Shown piece after piece: positions 17,312 to 24,626 of a DNA stretch of 51,289 bases. The stretch lies in the NCBI GenBank assembly GCA_944386565.1, contig CALXBO010000013.1, forward strand, positions 1 through 51,289, read 5' to 3'. The notes under the pieces were generated by a model, which worked only from the letters and a program-made list of their open reading frames with translations, did no database searches and was not told the DNA's origin. Origin of the DNA: an uncultured Ruthenibacterium sp. (GTDB lineage Bacteria > Bacillota > Clostridia > Oscillospirales > Ruminococcaceae). Made by a program: the position numbers and the translations under genes. Position 1 is the stretch's first letter. Each line of letters begins with the position of its first letter.

Positions 17312-17905
17312 TCAATGCTGTCCGCGCTGCGCATCGCGCGCGGGTTCGGCAAGAATTTCGTCGATCAGCCCGTATTCCTTCGCCTGTTCGGGCGTCATGA
17401 AGCGGTCGCGCGCGGTGTCCGTCAGGATGCGCTGCGCCGTCTGCCCGGCGTATGCGGCGAGGAGGCCGTTGAGCCTCTCGCGGGCGGCCGCGATGCTCGC
17501 GGCGGCGATCTGGATGTCGTCGCACTGTCCGCTCGCGCCGCCGCTGGGCTGGTGGATCATGATCTGGCTGTTCGGCAGCGCGAAGCGCCGGTCGCCCGCC
17601 GCCAGCAGCACAGCGCCCATGCTTGAGGCCTGTCCCATACAGAAGGTGTGCACGGGATGGCGGCACTGGCGCATCACGTCGTGAATGGCGAGCCCGTCGG
17701 TGACGCTGCCGCCGGGGCTGTTGATGTACAGGCTGATGGGCTGAATGCCCGGCTGCGCGTCGAGGTAGAGCAGCGCGCTCGTGACGAGTTCCGCCTGCGC
17801 GGTGTCGATCACGCCGCTGAGCACGATGATGCGCTGTTCGAGAAGCGCCGAGCCGATGTCGCGCATGCGGCCCATCGTGTCGGTGACTACGGGAATGGTA
17901 TTCAT
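17312..17905 (-). CDS. clpP: ATP-dependent Clp protease proteolytic subunit (ClpP paralogue)
   Basis: Encodes 197 residues, normal for mature ClpP. The catalytic triad is visible: Ser95 in GQASSMGA, His118 in IMIHQP and an Asp in the LTDTARDRF segment. The INSPGGSVTDG handle motif is also intact. The start is the ATG at 17905 with ACAAGGAGGAACG ahead. No tig or clpX is adjacent, the usual setting of the housekeeping copy. The gene is paired with a CbbX/SpoVK-like AAA+ ATPase instead and is transcribed from a divergent regulatory region shared with a helicase operon. I infer a dedicated, regulated ClpP, not the general one. Confidence 0.9.
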   Translation of the reverse strand: MNTIPVVTDTMGRMRDIGSALLEQRIIVLSGVIDTAQAELVTSALLYLDAQPGIQPISLYINSPGGSVTDGLAIHDVMRQCRHPVHTFCMGQASSMGAVLLAAGDRRFALPNSQIMIHQPSGGASGQCDDIQIAAASIAAARERLNGLLAAYAGQTAQRILTDTARDRFMTPEQAKEYGLIDEILAEPARDAQRGQH

Positions 17906-17942
17906 GGTTCGTTCCTCCTTGTCTTCGTTTCGGTGCAATCAG

Positions 17943-18015
17943 ATTGTATCGCAGTCAAAATTGAAACGGGAAAAAATTCCCGCTGTTTGACGGGCGCGGG
18001 GCTTTATGCTATCGT
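17943..18015. promoter_or_regulatory. Divergent promoter pair around palindromic operator, copy 1
   Basis: The centre is a 16-bp palindrome CGGGAAAAAATTCCCG (17967-17982). To the right, TTGACG (17987-17992), 17 bases and TATCGT (18010-18015) drive the plus-strand helicase operon. To the left on the minus strand, TACAAT (17943-17948) lies 18 bases from the palindrome and drives clpP. The palindrome occupies the clpP -35 position, so a bound regulator could control both directions. The same layout recurs at 24521-24597. Confidence 0.7.
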
Positions 18016-18050
18016 TGAGACAAAATGTGCGGTGAAAAGGGGATTTTCTC

Positions 18051-18491
18051 ATGGAATGGCAGTGGGGATGGCTCGAGGCAAAGAGCGTGGAGCGGCGGCG
18101 TGCGGACGGCCGGGGCGCGCGCGCCGGGCGGCAGAAGCTGCGCGCATACCTGCGCGCGGCGGGCGAGGATGCCGGGGCGCACCTCATCACCGCCGGGCTG
18201 CGAAACGGCCAGTATTACACCGCCATCCACCGCGACCAGTTTGCGCGCGAGCTGTGCGGCGGAAACCTCTTTTACATCGGCCTGTTCGACGAGGCGTCGG
18301 AACATCTCGAGTTCTGGCGCCCGGCGCGCCTTGCGCTCAGCGCGGCCGATGCGTCCGACGAGCGGGCGGCGCGCGCCGCGCTCGAGAGCGCCGTGGGCGG
18401 CGCGGTCGGCGTGACGGCCGACGGGCGCTATACCATTACGATTAAGGAAAGCGACGTCAGGGCCGCGGGCTCTGCGTGGCGGCGCGCGTGA
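18051..18491 (+). CDS. Uncharacterised 146-residue protein, first gene of the PLD-helicase operon
   Basis: I do not recognise this family. The protein is soluble, with a Trp-rich start (MEWQWGWLEAKS), an Arg-rich segment (RRRADGRGARAGRQKLRAYL) that could bind nucleic acid, a central conserved-looking part (QYYTAIHRDQFARELCGG, then FYIGLFDEASEHLEFW) and a C-terminal strand-like ending (GRYTITIKESDVRAAG). The ATG at 18051 follows AAAAGGGGAT at normal distance and is the first gene after the divergent promoter. The next gene starts 13 bases after its stop. By position it may be a small adaptor or sensor for the downstream nuclease and helicase; that is inference only. Confidence 0.7.
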   Translation: MEWQWGWLEAKSVERRRADGRGARAGRQKLRAYLRAAGEDAGAHLITAGLRNGQYYTAIHRDQFARELCGGNLFYIGLFDEASEHLEFWRPARLALSAADASDERAARAALESAVGGAVGVTADGRYTITIKESDVRAAGSAWRRA

Positions 18492-18504
18492 GAGGGGGAG
18501 AGGC

Positions 18505-20019
18505 ATGGACCGGACGAATCTGATCGACCTGATGACGCCGCCCCGCGGCTTCTGTTTTGCGTGCGGCGCGGGAATGGTGTACTCCGCCGACGAGAAGACG
18601 GTCGTCGCGATGCTGCGCGCGCTGAACGTCGCGTACGACGCGCGTGCGCGGGAGAGATTCGAGCGCGGGGAGTCGTTCCGGCTCTTCGTGCAGCAGGGCA
18701 ACTACGACGGCGCGGCGCGCAACTTCCTCACCGCCGTCGCGCCGCGCGGGGGCTGCCTGCACGCGAAAGTGTTCTGCCTGCGCTTTGAGCGCGGGGACGA
18801 GTGCGCGGTGCGCGTCCTCGCAGCCAGCGCAAACCTCACGAATGCGGACGAGCTGAACGTCTACGCACAGATCGACCGCACCGGGGCCAAGGCGGAGACG
18901 CTGTGGAAAAACCTCTCCGTCACGCCCCGCGCGTGGGACGAAGAAGATCCCGAAACCGCGGTGCGCGGGCTGCTGCACCGGTGCGCGGAGCAGACGGGGC
19001 TCATCCCCGTCACGAAAGAGACGCTCGCCGCCCTCGAGCGCGAGGCGGAATCGGCGGAGAAGACGCTCGTTGTGTCGCCGTTTCTCACGGCAGGCGTGCT
19101 GCGCCGCCTCTTTGCGGGGAGCGGGGAGAAATATCTCGTCACGCGCGCCGAGGCGCTGCGCACAGCGGGGCCGCTGCCGAAAGACGTGTCCGTCCTGACG
19201 CTGGAGAGCCGGGACGGCGGGGACGATCTCGCCGCGGCGCTGCACGCGAAGCTCTACGCGTTTGAATCGGGCGGAAAGACGGCGCTCTTCCTCGGCTCGG
19301 CGAACGCGACGGCGTCGGCGTTCGGGAAAAACATCGAGGTGCTGGCGCGCCTTGAGGAGAAGCTCAGCGTGATCGACGCGGTTGTCAGTGCATTTACGCC
19401 CTGCGAGGGTGCGGCGGCGCAGGAGGCGGACGAAGCGCTCATCGCGGAAAAGAAATTTGACGCCGCGTGCCGGGACATCCTCGCGTCGTTTTGCACGGTG
19501 GAAGGGGAATACCGCGCCGAAGCGCCCGCCGGGTGGCGGCTTGCGCTCGACGGCCGCGAAGGCGTGCGCGACGGAAATGCGGTGCGCTGGGAGAAAACCG
19601 GCGCGCGCCGCCGCGCGGCAAAGCTGACGGTGCGCGACGAAAAAGGACATGAAAAAACCATTTCGCTGCTGCTCGCGGGCGAGCCGCTCCCCGTGGACCG
19701 GGAGGCGCTCGAGCGTGGAGCGGACGCGGCCGTGGCCGAGGCGCTGCGCTCGGCACTCCGCACGCGCGCCACATCGGACGGCGCGCGCGAAACGGTCGGC
19801 GGGCACGGCGCACGCAGTGCGGACGCCCCGGACGACTCGCTGCCGAGAGTGCTCGGCGACATTGACACGCCGGAGGCGGCGCATCGGGCGGCGCGCGCGC
19901 TCGAGACCATTGCGGAGGGGCTGCCGGAGAACGATGCGCGCCGCGCGTGTCTCGCGGGCATCGCGGGGCAGGTGCGCGCCGTCTGGGCGGACTGCCGGCC
20001 GAAGGAGGGGACGGTATGA
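18505..20019 (+). CDS. Phospholipase D-family protein with two HKD motifs
   Basis: Encodes 504 residues. Two HKD-type half sites are visible: HAK at residues 86-88 with ASAN near 107-110, and HAK at 247-249 with GSAN at 264-267. Both lack the downstream Asp in strict form but keep His, Lys and Asn. Together the two halves should make one active site, as in PLD-superfamily nucleases and phosphodiesterases. The C-terminal 220 residues are predicted helical and Glu/Arg-rich with no recognised domain. No signal peptide is seen. The ATG at 18505 follows GAGGGGGAGAGG. The stop overlaps the helicase start by ATGA, implying stoichiometric coupling. PLD proteins accompany SF2 helicases in DISARM (DrmC) and Dpd (DpdK) systems. 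Confidence 0.82.
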   Translation: MDRTNLIDLMTPPRGFCFACGAGMVYSADEKTVVAMLRALNVAYDARARERFERGESFRLFVQQGNYDGAARNFLTAVAPRGGCLHAKVFCLRFERGDECAVRVLAASANLTNADELNVYAQIDRTGAKAETLWKNLSVTPRAWDEEDPETAVRGLLHRCAEQTGLIPVTKETLAALEREAESAEKTLVVSPFLTAGVLRRLFAGSGEKYLVTRAEALRTAGPLPKDVSVLTLESRDGGDDLAAALHAKLYAFESGGKTALFLGSANATASAFGKNIEVLARLEEKLSVIDAVVSAFTPCEGAAAQEADEALIAEKKFDAACRDILASFCTVEGEYRAEAPAGWRLALDGREGVRDGNAVRWEKTGARRRAAKLTVRDEKGHEKTISLLLAGEPLPVDREALERGADAAVAEALRSALRTRATSDGARETVGGHGARSADAPDDSLPRVLGDIDTPEAAHRAARALETIAEGLPENDARRACLAGIAGQVRAVWADCRPKEGTV

Positions 20020-23000
20020 ACCGGGAAGAAGCTCTGAACATCGCGCGCAGCACGGGTGACCGTCTGATGAACGGCCGCCTGATGCCGTATCAGCGCGCGT
20101 CGGTGGAGGCGATCTGTGAGACGTTCGAGCGCAAGGACCGCGCGCTGCTGGCCGACGAGGTCGGCCTCGGCAAGACGGAAATTGCAAAGGGCGTCATCGC
20201 GCAGATGGCTCTGCGCTGCTGGGAGATGCACAGGCGGCCGCTGCGCGTTGCGTATCTGTGCGCCAGCCAGAACGTCGCACGCCAGAACTTTTCGAAGCTG
20301 CGCATCTTTGACGCGTCTCGCGGAGAGTCGGACCAGACGGCCGCCGACCGCCTGCGCGCGGCGCTCACCGTGTATCACGATGTGAGCGACGTCCCGGCGT
20401 CCCATAAAAAAGTGAGGGAATTCCTCGCGAAGCCGTCCGTGTACACGCGCGCGGCCGAGTGGCTTCTGGCGCGGTATACCGGCCGCTCGGTCGAATCGGC
20501 AATGGACCGGAGCGTGCGTGCGATCTATCTGCCCGAGGCGCGCGGCCGCGCGGCAAGTGCCTCGTCCGAGTGGGCGGCCAATGACGGCGCCCGCGTGCTG
20601 GAACACGCGGCGCAGCTGCGCGGAGTGCTTCTGAACGGGCTGCCGGAGTCGGCCGTGCTGCGCCGTCTGTGGGAGGACGCCGCGCACGAGCACGCAAAGG
20701 AAGGCGCAGCGAAATGCTGGTACGCGTTCAACAAAGCGGCGGCGTACTGCCTGCGGTACGGCGTGGAGGAGGACTACCGCCTCTCGATGCAGCATCTGTA
20801 CGCGGCCGAGGCGGCGGCGCAGAGCGGCGGCGTGATGGAACTGCAGTGTCTTACGCCGCGCACGTCGCTCCAGATCGGCAGCGGCAAGGGAACGTACCGG
20901 GAGCGCGCGCTGCTGGCGGCGTCGCTGCAAAACGGGCGGCAGCTGCTCGCGGACCGGGAAATCGCCGCGAAATTCGTGGGCGAAGCGGACGCACAGCGCT
21001 TTGCGGAGGAGTTTGCGTCGTTCGAGCGCCGTCTGCGCGCGGCGGGCGTTGCCCCGCTCAGCACTTCGCAGCTCGGTGTCGATATCCGCACGGCTCCGAT
21101 GTCCGACATCCGCCGGGCGTTCATCCGCCGCAATCTTACTCACAGCATCGGGTTCGACCTCGTCGTGCTCGACGAATTTCAGAACTATGAAGCGCTTTTG
21201 AAAGGCGGCGCCGCGTCGGAGGCAAATGTGCTGGCGCAGGCGTTTTTCGCGCAGAAGGGATGCAAACTGCTGATGCTCTCGGCCACGCCGTTCGGCATCG
21301 CGGACTACGTCCCGGAGCCGGAGGACGGCGCCGGCGCGGACAGCCTCGACGAGCGCGCCTGCCGCTCGGAAGAGGAGGCGTTCGAGAGCTTTTTCACGCT
21401 GGCGCGGTTCCTCTCGGAAGGGGACGGCGCGCAGTTCGCCGCGTGGCGCGCAGAGTGGGAGCGCAGCCGTCTGACGGCTCAGGTGCTGAAGACGCGCCCG
21501 CGGGAAGAACTGGAAGCGAGAAAGGCGCGGTGCGAGGCACTTCTGTTCGAACAGCTCGGCATCGTGCGCACGGAGCGCCTCGCGGCGGCCGCGCAGCCGC
21601 CGGTGACAGAACTGCGGCGCGACGATCTGTTCGACGACTACACCGCCGCGCTGCGCGTGCAGCGCCACATGGCCGAGACGGGCGTGACGGGCTGGCGCGC
21701 GGACTACGCGCAGACGACGCCGTTTGCGCCGACGTTCGCCGCGGGCTACGCCCTCGGTGCGCCGGACGGGCAGGGATGTGCGTGGTACGAGTGCGCGTCG
21801 GGTGCGTCGGACAAGATCTTTCTGCACCGCGCCGCACTCGACGGGCACGCGGCGATCGCGTCGGGCGACCCCGCGTTTGAGCGGCTGAAAGACGACCTCT
21901 TCGCGGAAAATGCCGCGGGGTATTCCGCGGCGTCGATGCTGTGGGTTCCGCCGTGCGCGCCGTCCGGCCGTCTGAGCGGCGCGTTTGCCGGGCGCGAAGG
22001 GTTCAGCAAGACTCTGATTTTCACGCATTACCGCATGACGCCCATGGCGTTCACGACGCTGTTGTGCCACGAGGCGCGCCGCCGTCTGCCGGACGCCGGA
22101 CAGGAGAACGCGGGGGCGCTGCGGCCGTGGATCGCGGAGCTGACGGCGGAACGTCCGAAATCGGTGGCGGACGCGCTTGCAAAGTTATTGGAAGAACTGT
22201 TCACGCAGCCGCACGGCGTCGCGGCCGTGCGCAGCGTCTACCCGGACGGCGCATACCCCGAAGCCGTGCGCCGTTACGCGCAGGACGGCTGCCTTGCGGA
22301 CGTGCTGGACGAATACCTCGGGCTTCTGCGCGCCGAGTACGGCGGGGACAACGACGCGGCCGTCGCGGACGCGCTCGACGGGGTGCGCACGCTGCGCATC
22401 GCCGAGCCGAACCTGCTTTTGTTTGACGACAAAGCCGGGCGCGTGGTGAACGGGCCGTGCGCAGCGGCGAACCGGTTCGCGGTCGGTCTGTTCTCCGAGA
22501 CGGAGAGCGACGACAGCACGCGCCGCATGGCGAACATCCGCACGGCGTTCAACTCGCCGTTTCTGCCGTTCGTGTTCACGTCCACGTCCATCGGAACCGA
22601 GGGCGTCGACCTGCACTGGTACGCGCGCAGCGTCGTGCACTGGTCCGTGCCGCGCCGCCCCATCGACCTCGAACAGCGCGAGGGGCGCGTGCTGCGGTTC
22701 CGCTGCCACGCGTTCCGCCTGAACGCCGCGCTGCTGAACGCGCGGGAAAACGGAAACGGCGAGGCCCTTTCTCTGCGCCCGGAGTGGCGCGGCAGCGGCC
22801 TGTACGAGTGCCAGCTCAATTTCTTCTCGCCGGGCGAGTACGACCCCGCGTCGGGCACAGGCTGTTTCCACGTGCGCCGCTGCTTTTACGCGTCGCTCTT
22901 TTCGCGCGCTCGGGCGCAGTACGCGCGGGCAAAGCGGCTCGTCAATTCCTACCGGCTGATGATCGGGCAGGACGCGGGAGCGCTCGATGAGATGAGCGGC

Positions 23001-23066
23001 CTTGAAGCGGAACAGTACCGCGCGTATCAGCTCTGCCTCGCGCCGTTTCGGCACAAAAAGTCCTGA
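20016..23066 (+). CDS. SF2/SNF2-like helicase with large insert
   Basis: Encodes 1016 residues. Helicase motifs in order: LMPYQRASVEAI (Q-like, about 22-33), Walker A DEVGLGKT (47-54), motif II DEFQ (about 386-389), motif III LSATP (about 421-425), TLIFTHYRMTP (IV region), SIGTEGVDLHW (V, about 858) and QREGRVLRFR (VI, about 889). The gap between motifs I and II is over 330 residues, far longer than usual, so a sizeable extra domain is inserted there. The closest type is the RapA/HepA-like SNF2 group. It should be an ATP-driven DNA or RNA translocase acting with the coupled PLD protein. The ATG at 20016 overlaps the PLD stop and follows GAAGGAGGGG. No methylase or DUF1998-type partner is present. 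Confidence 0.85.
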   Translation: MNREEALNIARSTGDRLMNGRLMPYQRASVEAICETFERKDRALLADEVGLGKTEIAKGVIAQMALRCWEMHRRPLRVAYLCASQNVARQNFSKLRIFDASRGESDQTAADRLRAALTVYHDVSDVPASHKKVREFLAKPSVYTRAAEWLLARYTGRSVESAMDRSVRAIYLPEARGRAASASSEWAANDGARVLEHAAQLRGVLLNGLPESAVLRRLWEDAAHEHAKEGAAKCWYAFNKAAAYCLRYGVEEDYRLSMQHLYAAEAAAQSGGVMELQCLTPRTSLQIGSGKGTYRERALLAASLQNGRQLLADREIAAKFVGEADAQRFAEEFASFERRLRAAGVAPLSTSQLGVDIRTAPMSDIRRAFIRRNLTHSIGFDLVVLDEFQNYEALLKGGAASEANVLAQAFFAQKGCKLLMLSATPFGIADYVPEPEDGAGADSLDERACRSEEEAFESFFTLARFLSEGDGAQFAAWRAEWERSRLTAQVLKTRPREELEARKARCEALLFEQLGIVRTERLAAAAQPPVTELRRDDLFDDYTAALRVQRHMAETGVTGWRADYAQTTPFAPTFAAGYALGAPDGQGCAWYECASGASDKIFLHRAALDGHAAIASGDPAFERLKDDLFAENAAGYSAASMLWVPPCAPSGRLSGAFAGREGFSKTLIFTHYRMTPMAFTTLLCHEARRRLPDAGQENAGALRPWIAELTAERPKSVADALAKLLEELFTQPHGVAAVRSVYPDGAYPEAVRRYAQDGCLADVLDEYLGLLRAEYGGDNDAAVADALDGVRTLRIAEPNLLLFDDKAGRVVNGPCAAANRFAVGLFSETESDDSTRRMANIRTAFNSPFLPFVFTSTSIGTEGVDLHWYARSVVHWSVPRRPIDLEQREGRVLRFRCHAFRLNAALLNARENGNGEALSLRPEWRGSGLYECQLNFFSPGEYDPASGTGCFHVRRCFYASLFSRARAQYARAKRLVNSYRLMIGQDAGALDEMSGLEAEQYRAYQLCLAPFRHKKS

Positions 23067-23067
23067 T

Positions 23068-23099
23068 AAAAAAGCGGGAGCCGCAACTCCCGCTTTTTT
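23068..23099. terminator. Bidirectional terminator between helicase and the 460-residue gene
   Basis: AAAAAAGCGGGAG (23068-23080) is the exact reverse complement of CTCCCGCTTTTTT (23087-23099). It lies 1 base after the helicase stop and 9 bases from the end of the convergent gene. Confidence 0.92.
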
Positions 23100-23108
23100 C
23101 GTCCGCAA

Positions 23109-24491
23109 TCACGCCCGGCGGCGCACGGCTTCGCGCTGGTATGCGTGCGCGCCCTCGGCGAATTCGCGCAGCCCCTGCGCGCCGTCGAACAGCGTGATCT
23201 CATCCGGCGTGACGTGAAAGGCGAACGAAGCGGAGCGAAGATCGGCGGGATTCAACGCGCGCGGATCTTCGTCGAGCACGAGCACCCAGTACTCAAAGTC
23301 TTTTCCGCGCTCCGGCACGCTTTTGGCCAGCTCGAACAGCTCGGCGTAGGTGACAAGCCCCGCGGTGCGCAGGCCGTAGCAGTCGCCGCGGCAGTCGGCC
23401 ACGAGCACGGCGGGTCGCGCTTCGCGCAGGCCGAGCGATTCCCCCGGTTCGTACAGCATCCGGTTGACGATGCGCCGGGTGTCGGAGATGCCCGCGGGGA
23501 CGGGTGCGTCGGCGTGCGGCCAGGCGCGCGGTGCCTGCCGGGCCGTGTGCCGCCAGCACGCCGCCAGCAGGGCGGGAAACGCAAGATCATATGTTTTCAG
23601 AATGCCGTCGTCCCGAAAGAACATCGTGTTCAGCGCACCGCTCCGTGCGGACAGCACGCTGTGCGGCATCTTGCGCACAAGGCCCCAAAAGCGTTCTGCC
23701 GTGACGTAGTTGCCACGCCCCTCAAAGCGGCAGACAAATTCAGCTGCGAGCTGAAAATCTTCCTCCGCGAGCCCGGGGCCGAACTGTTCGAGTATCTCAC
23801 GGGCGACTGCCGCCGCTTCCGGCATCGCCAGCGAGCGGGGCGACAGCGCCTCGTAGAGAAAGAACAGCAGGCGGCCGAACCATGCGGCGTCCGCCTCGCC
23901 GGGCTCGAAGACGGGCCATCCCTCCGGCACGGGCGCGTCATCTGCCTGAATGAGAATGACCGGAGCGCCGCGTCCTGTCAGCGCGCGCACATCGCATTCG
24001 TTGATCGGCAGGCGGTCGCGCTGCTGGATGAGGACGGGCAGGCCGGTGTCCTCCGGCACGGACGGTACGAGAAGCGCGCAGCTTTCGTCGGCGGACGACA
24101 GCGTGCGGCACAGATGCACCTGTACGTCCCGGTGAACGACGGCGTACGGTTCGTCCGGAAATTCCCGCAGATGGCGCAGCGCCGCCGCGAGGAACTGCTC
24201 CGGCCGTTCGCACAGCGCCGCCGTACCTTCGGACTCGTCCGGGCGGTAGCCGAGCGCGAGGGAGAGCAGCCGCGCGGCACAGTCCTGGGCGTGCGCCATG
24301 GTTTTGGCTCGCACGGCAAACGCGCGCGGCGCGGCCTGCCGCAGATAGCTGCAGGCGGCTTCGGCAAGAAAGGGGATCTGCATCGTCTGGGCCACCGGGC
24401 CCCAGTAACCCTGCGGAATGGAAAAAAAGTGGCGTCCGCGCGAATCGCAGCGGTGCCGGACGGCGCTGAGCCTCTCGGTGCGGTCGGTCAT
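23109..24491 (-). CDS. Uncharacterised 460-residue protein of the accessory block
   Basis: I do not recognise this family. No signal peptide or membrane segment is evident. Visible landmarks: an N-terminal basic segment (RHRCDSRGRHFF), the PYAVVHRDVQVHLCR stretch, a LPVLIQQRDRLPINE stretch followed by VILIQADDAPVPEG (alternating strand-like hydrophobics), and a C-terminal part with AVLVADCRGDCYGLRTAGLVTY and FEYWVLVLDEDP. The strand pattern suggests an alpha/beta fold. The ATG at 24491 has an excellent AAAGGAGG site. It is expressed divergently from the WYL regulator through an operator also found before clpP and the helicase operon, so I place it in the same system. Base composition matches its neighbours. 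Confidence 0.75.
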   Translation of the reverse strand: MTDRTERLSAVRHRCDSRGRHFFSIPQGYWGPVAQTMQIPFLAEAACSYLRQAAPRAFAVRAKTMAHAQDCAARLLSLALGYRPDESEGTAALCERPEQFLAAALRHLREFPDEPYAVVHRDVQVHLCRTLSSADESCALLVPSVPEDTGLPVLIQQRDRLPINECDVRALTGRGAPVILIQADDAPVPEGWPVFEPGEADAAWFGRLLFFLYEALSPRSLAMPEAAAVAREILEQFGPGLAEEDFQLAAEFVCRFEGRGNYVTAERFWGLVRKMPHSVLSARSGALNTMFFRDDGILKTYDLAFPALLAACWRHTARQAPRAWPHADAPVPAGISDTRRIVNRMLYEPGESLGLREARPAVLVADCRGDCYGLRTAGLVTYAELFELAKSVPERGKDFEYWVLVLDEDPRALNPADLRSASFAFHVTPDEITLFDGAQGLREFAEGAHAYQREAVRRRA

Positions 24492-24520
24492 GGTGATTCC
24501 TCCTTTGTGTCTGTGCCATC

Positions 24521-24597
24521 AGGATATCAAGACAAAACAGAAAACGGGATTTTTTTCCCGGAATGAGTTGACGCGCATTCGCGACGAGCCGTATAAT
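24521..24597. promoter_or_regulatory. Divergent promoter pair around palindromic operator, copy 2
   Basis: The 16-bp palindrome CGGGATTTTTTTCCCG (24545-24560) matches copy 1 in the CGGGA-N6-TCCCG pattern. To the right, TTGACG (24568-24573), 18 bases and TATAAT (24592-24597) drive the WYL gene. To the left on the minus strand, TATCCT (24521-24526) lies 18 bases from the palindrome, exactly as at copy 1, and drives the 460-residue gene. The flank between palindrome and minus -10 is also A-rich in both copies (AAAACAG here, AAAATTG there). Confidence 0.7.
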
Positions 24598-24626
24598 GAG
24601 GCAAACAAACAAAGGGGATGCGCACC

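Noticed and set aside
19254..22070. A 938-codon minus-strand frame opposite the PLD and helicase genes
   Set aside because: The plus strand has helicase and HKD motifs and overlapping starts; the antisense product is low-complexity Arg/Ala-rich with no family features.
18051..23066. Assignment to DISARM or Dpd because of PLD plus helicase
   Set aside because: No DNA methylase, DUF1998-type protein or 7-deazaguanine genes are in the window, so the evidence supports only an analogous pairing.
23068..23099. Third copy of the CGGGA/TCCCG operator
   Set aside because: CGGGAG and CTCCCG here are part of an extended perfect hairpin with A6/T6 flanks between two convergent gene ends, so it is a terminator.
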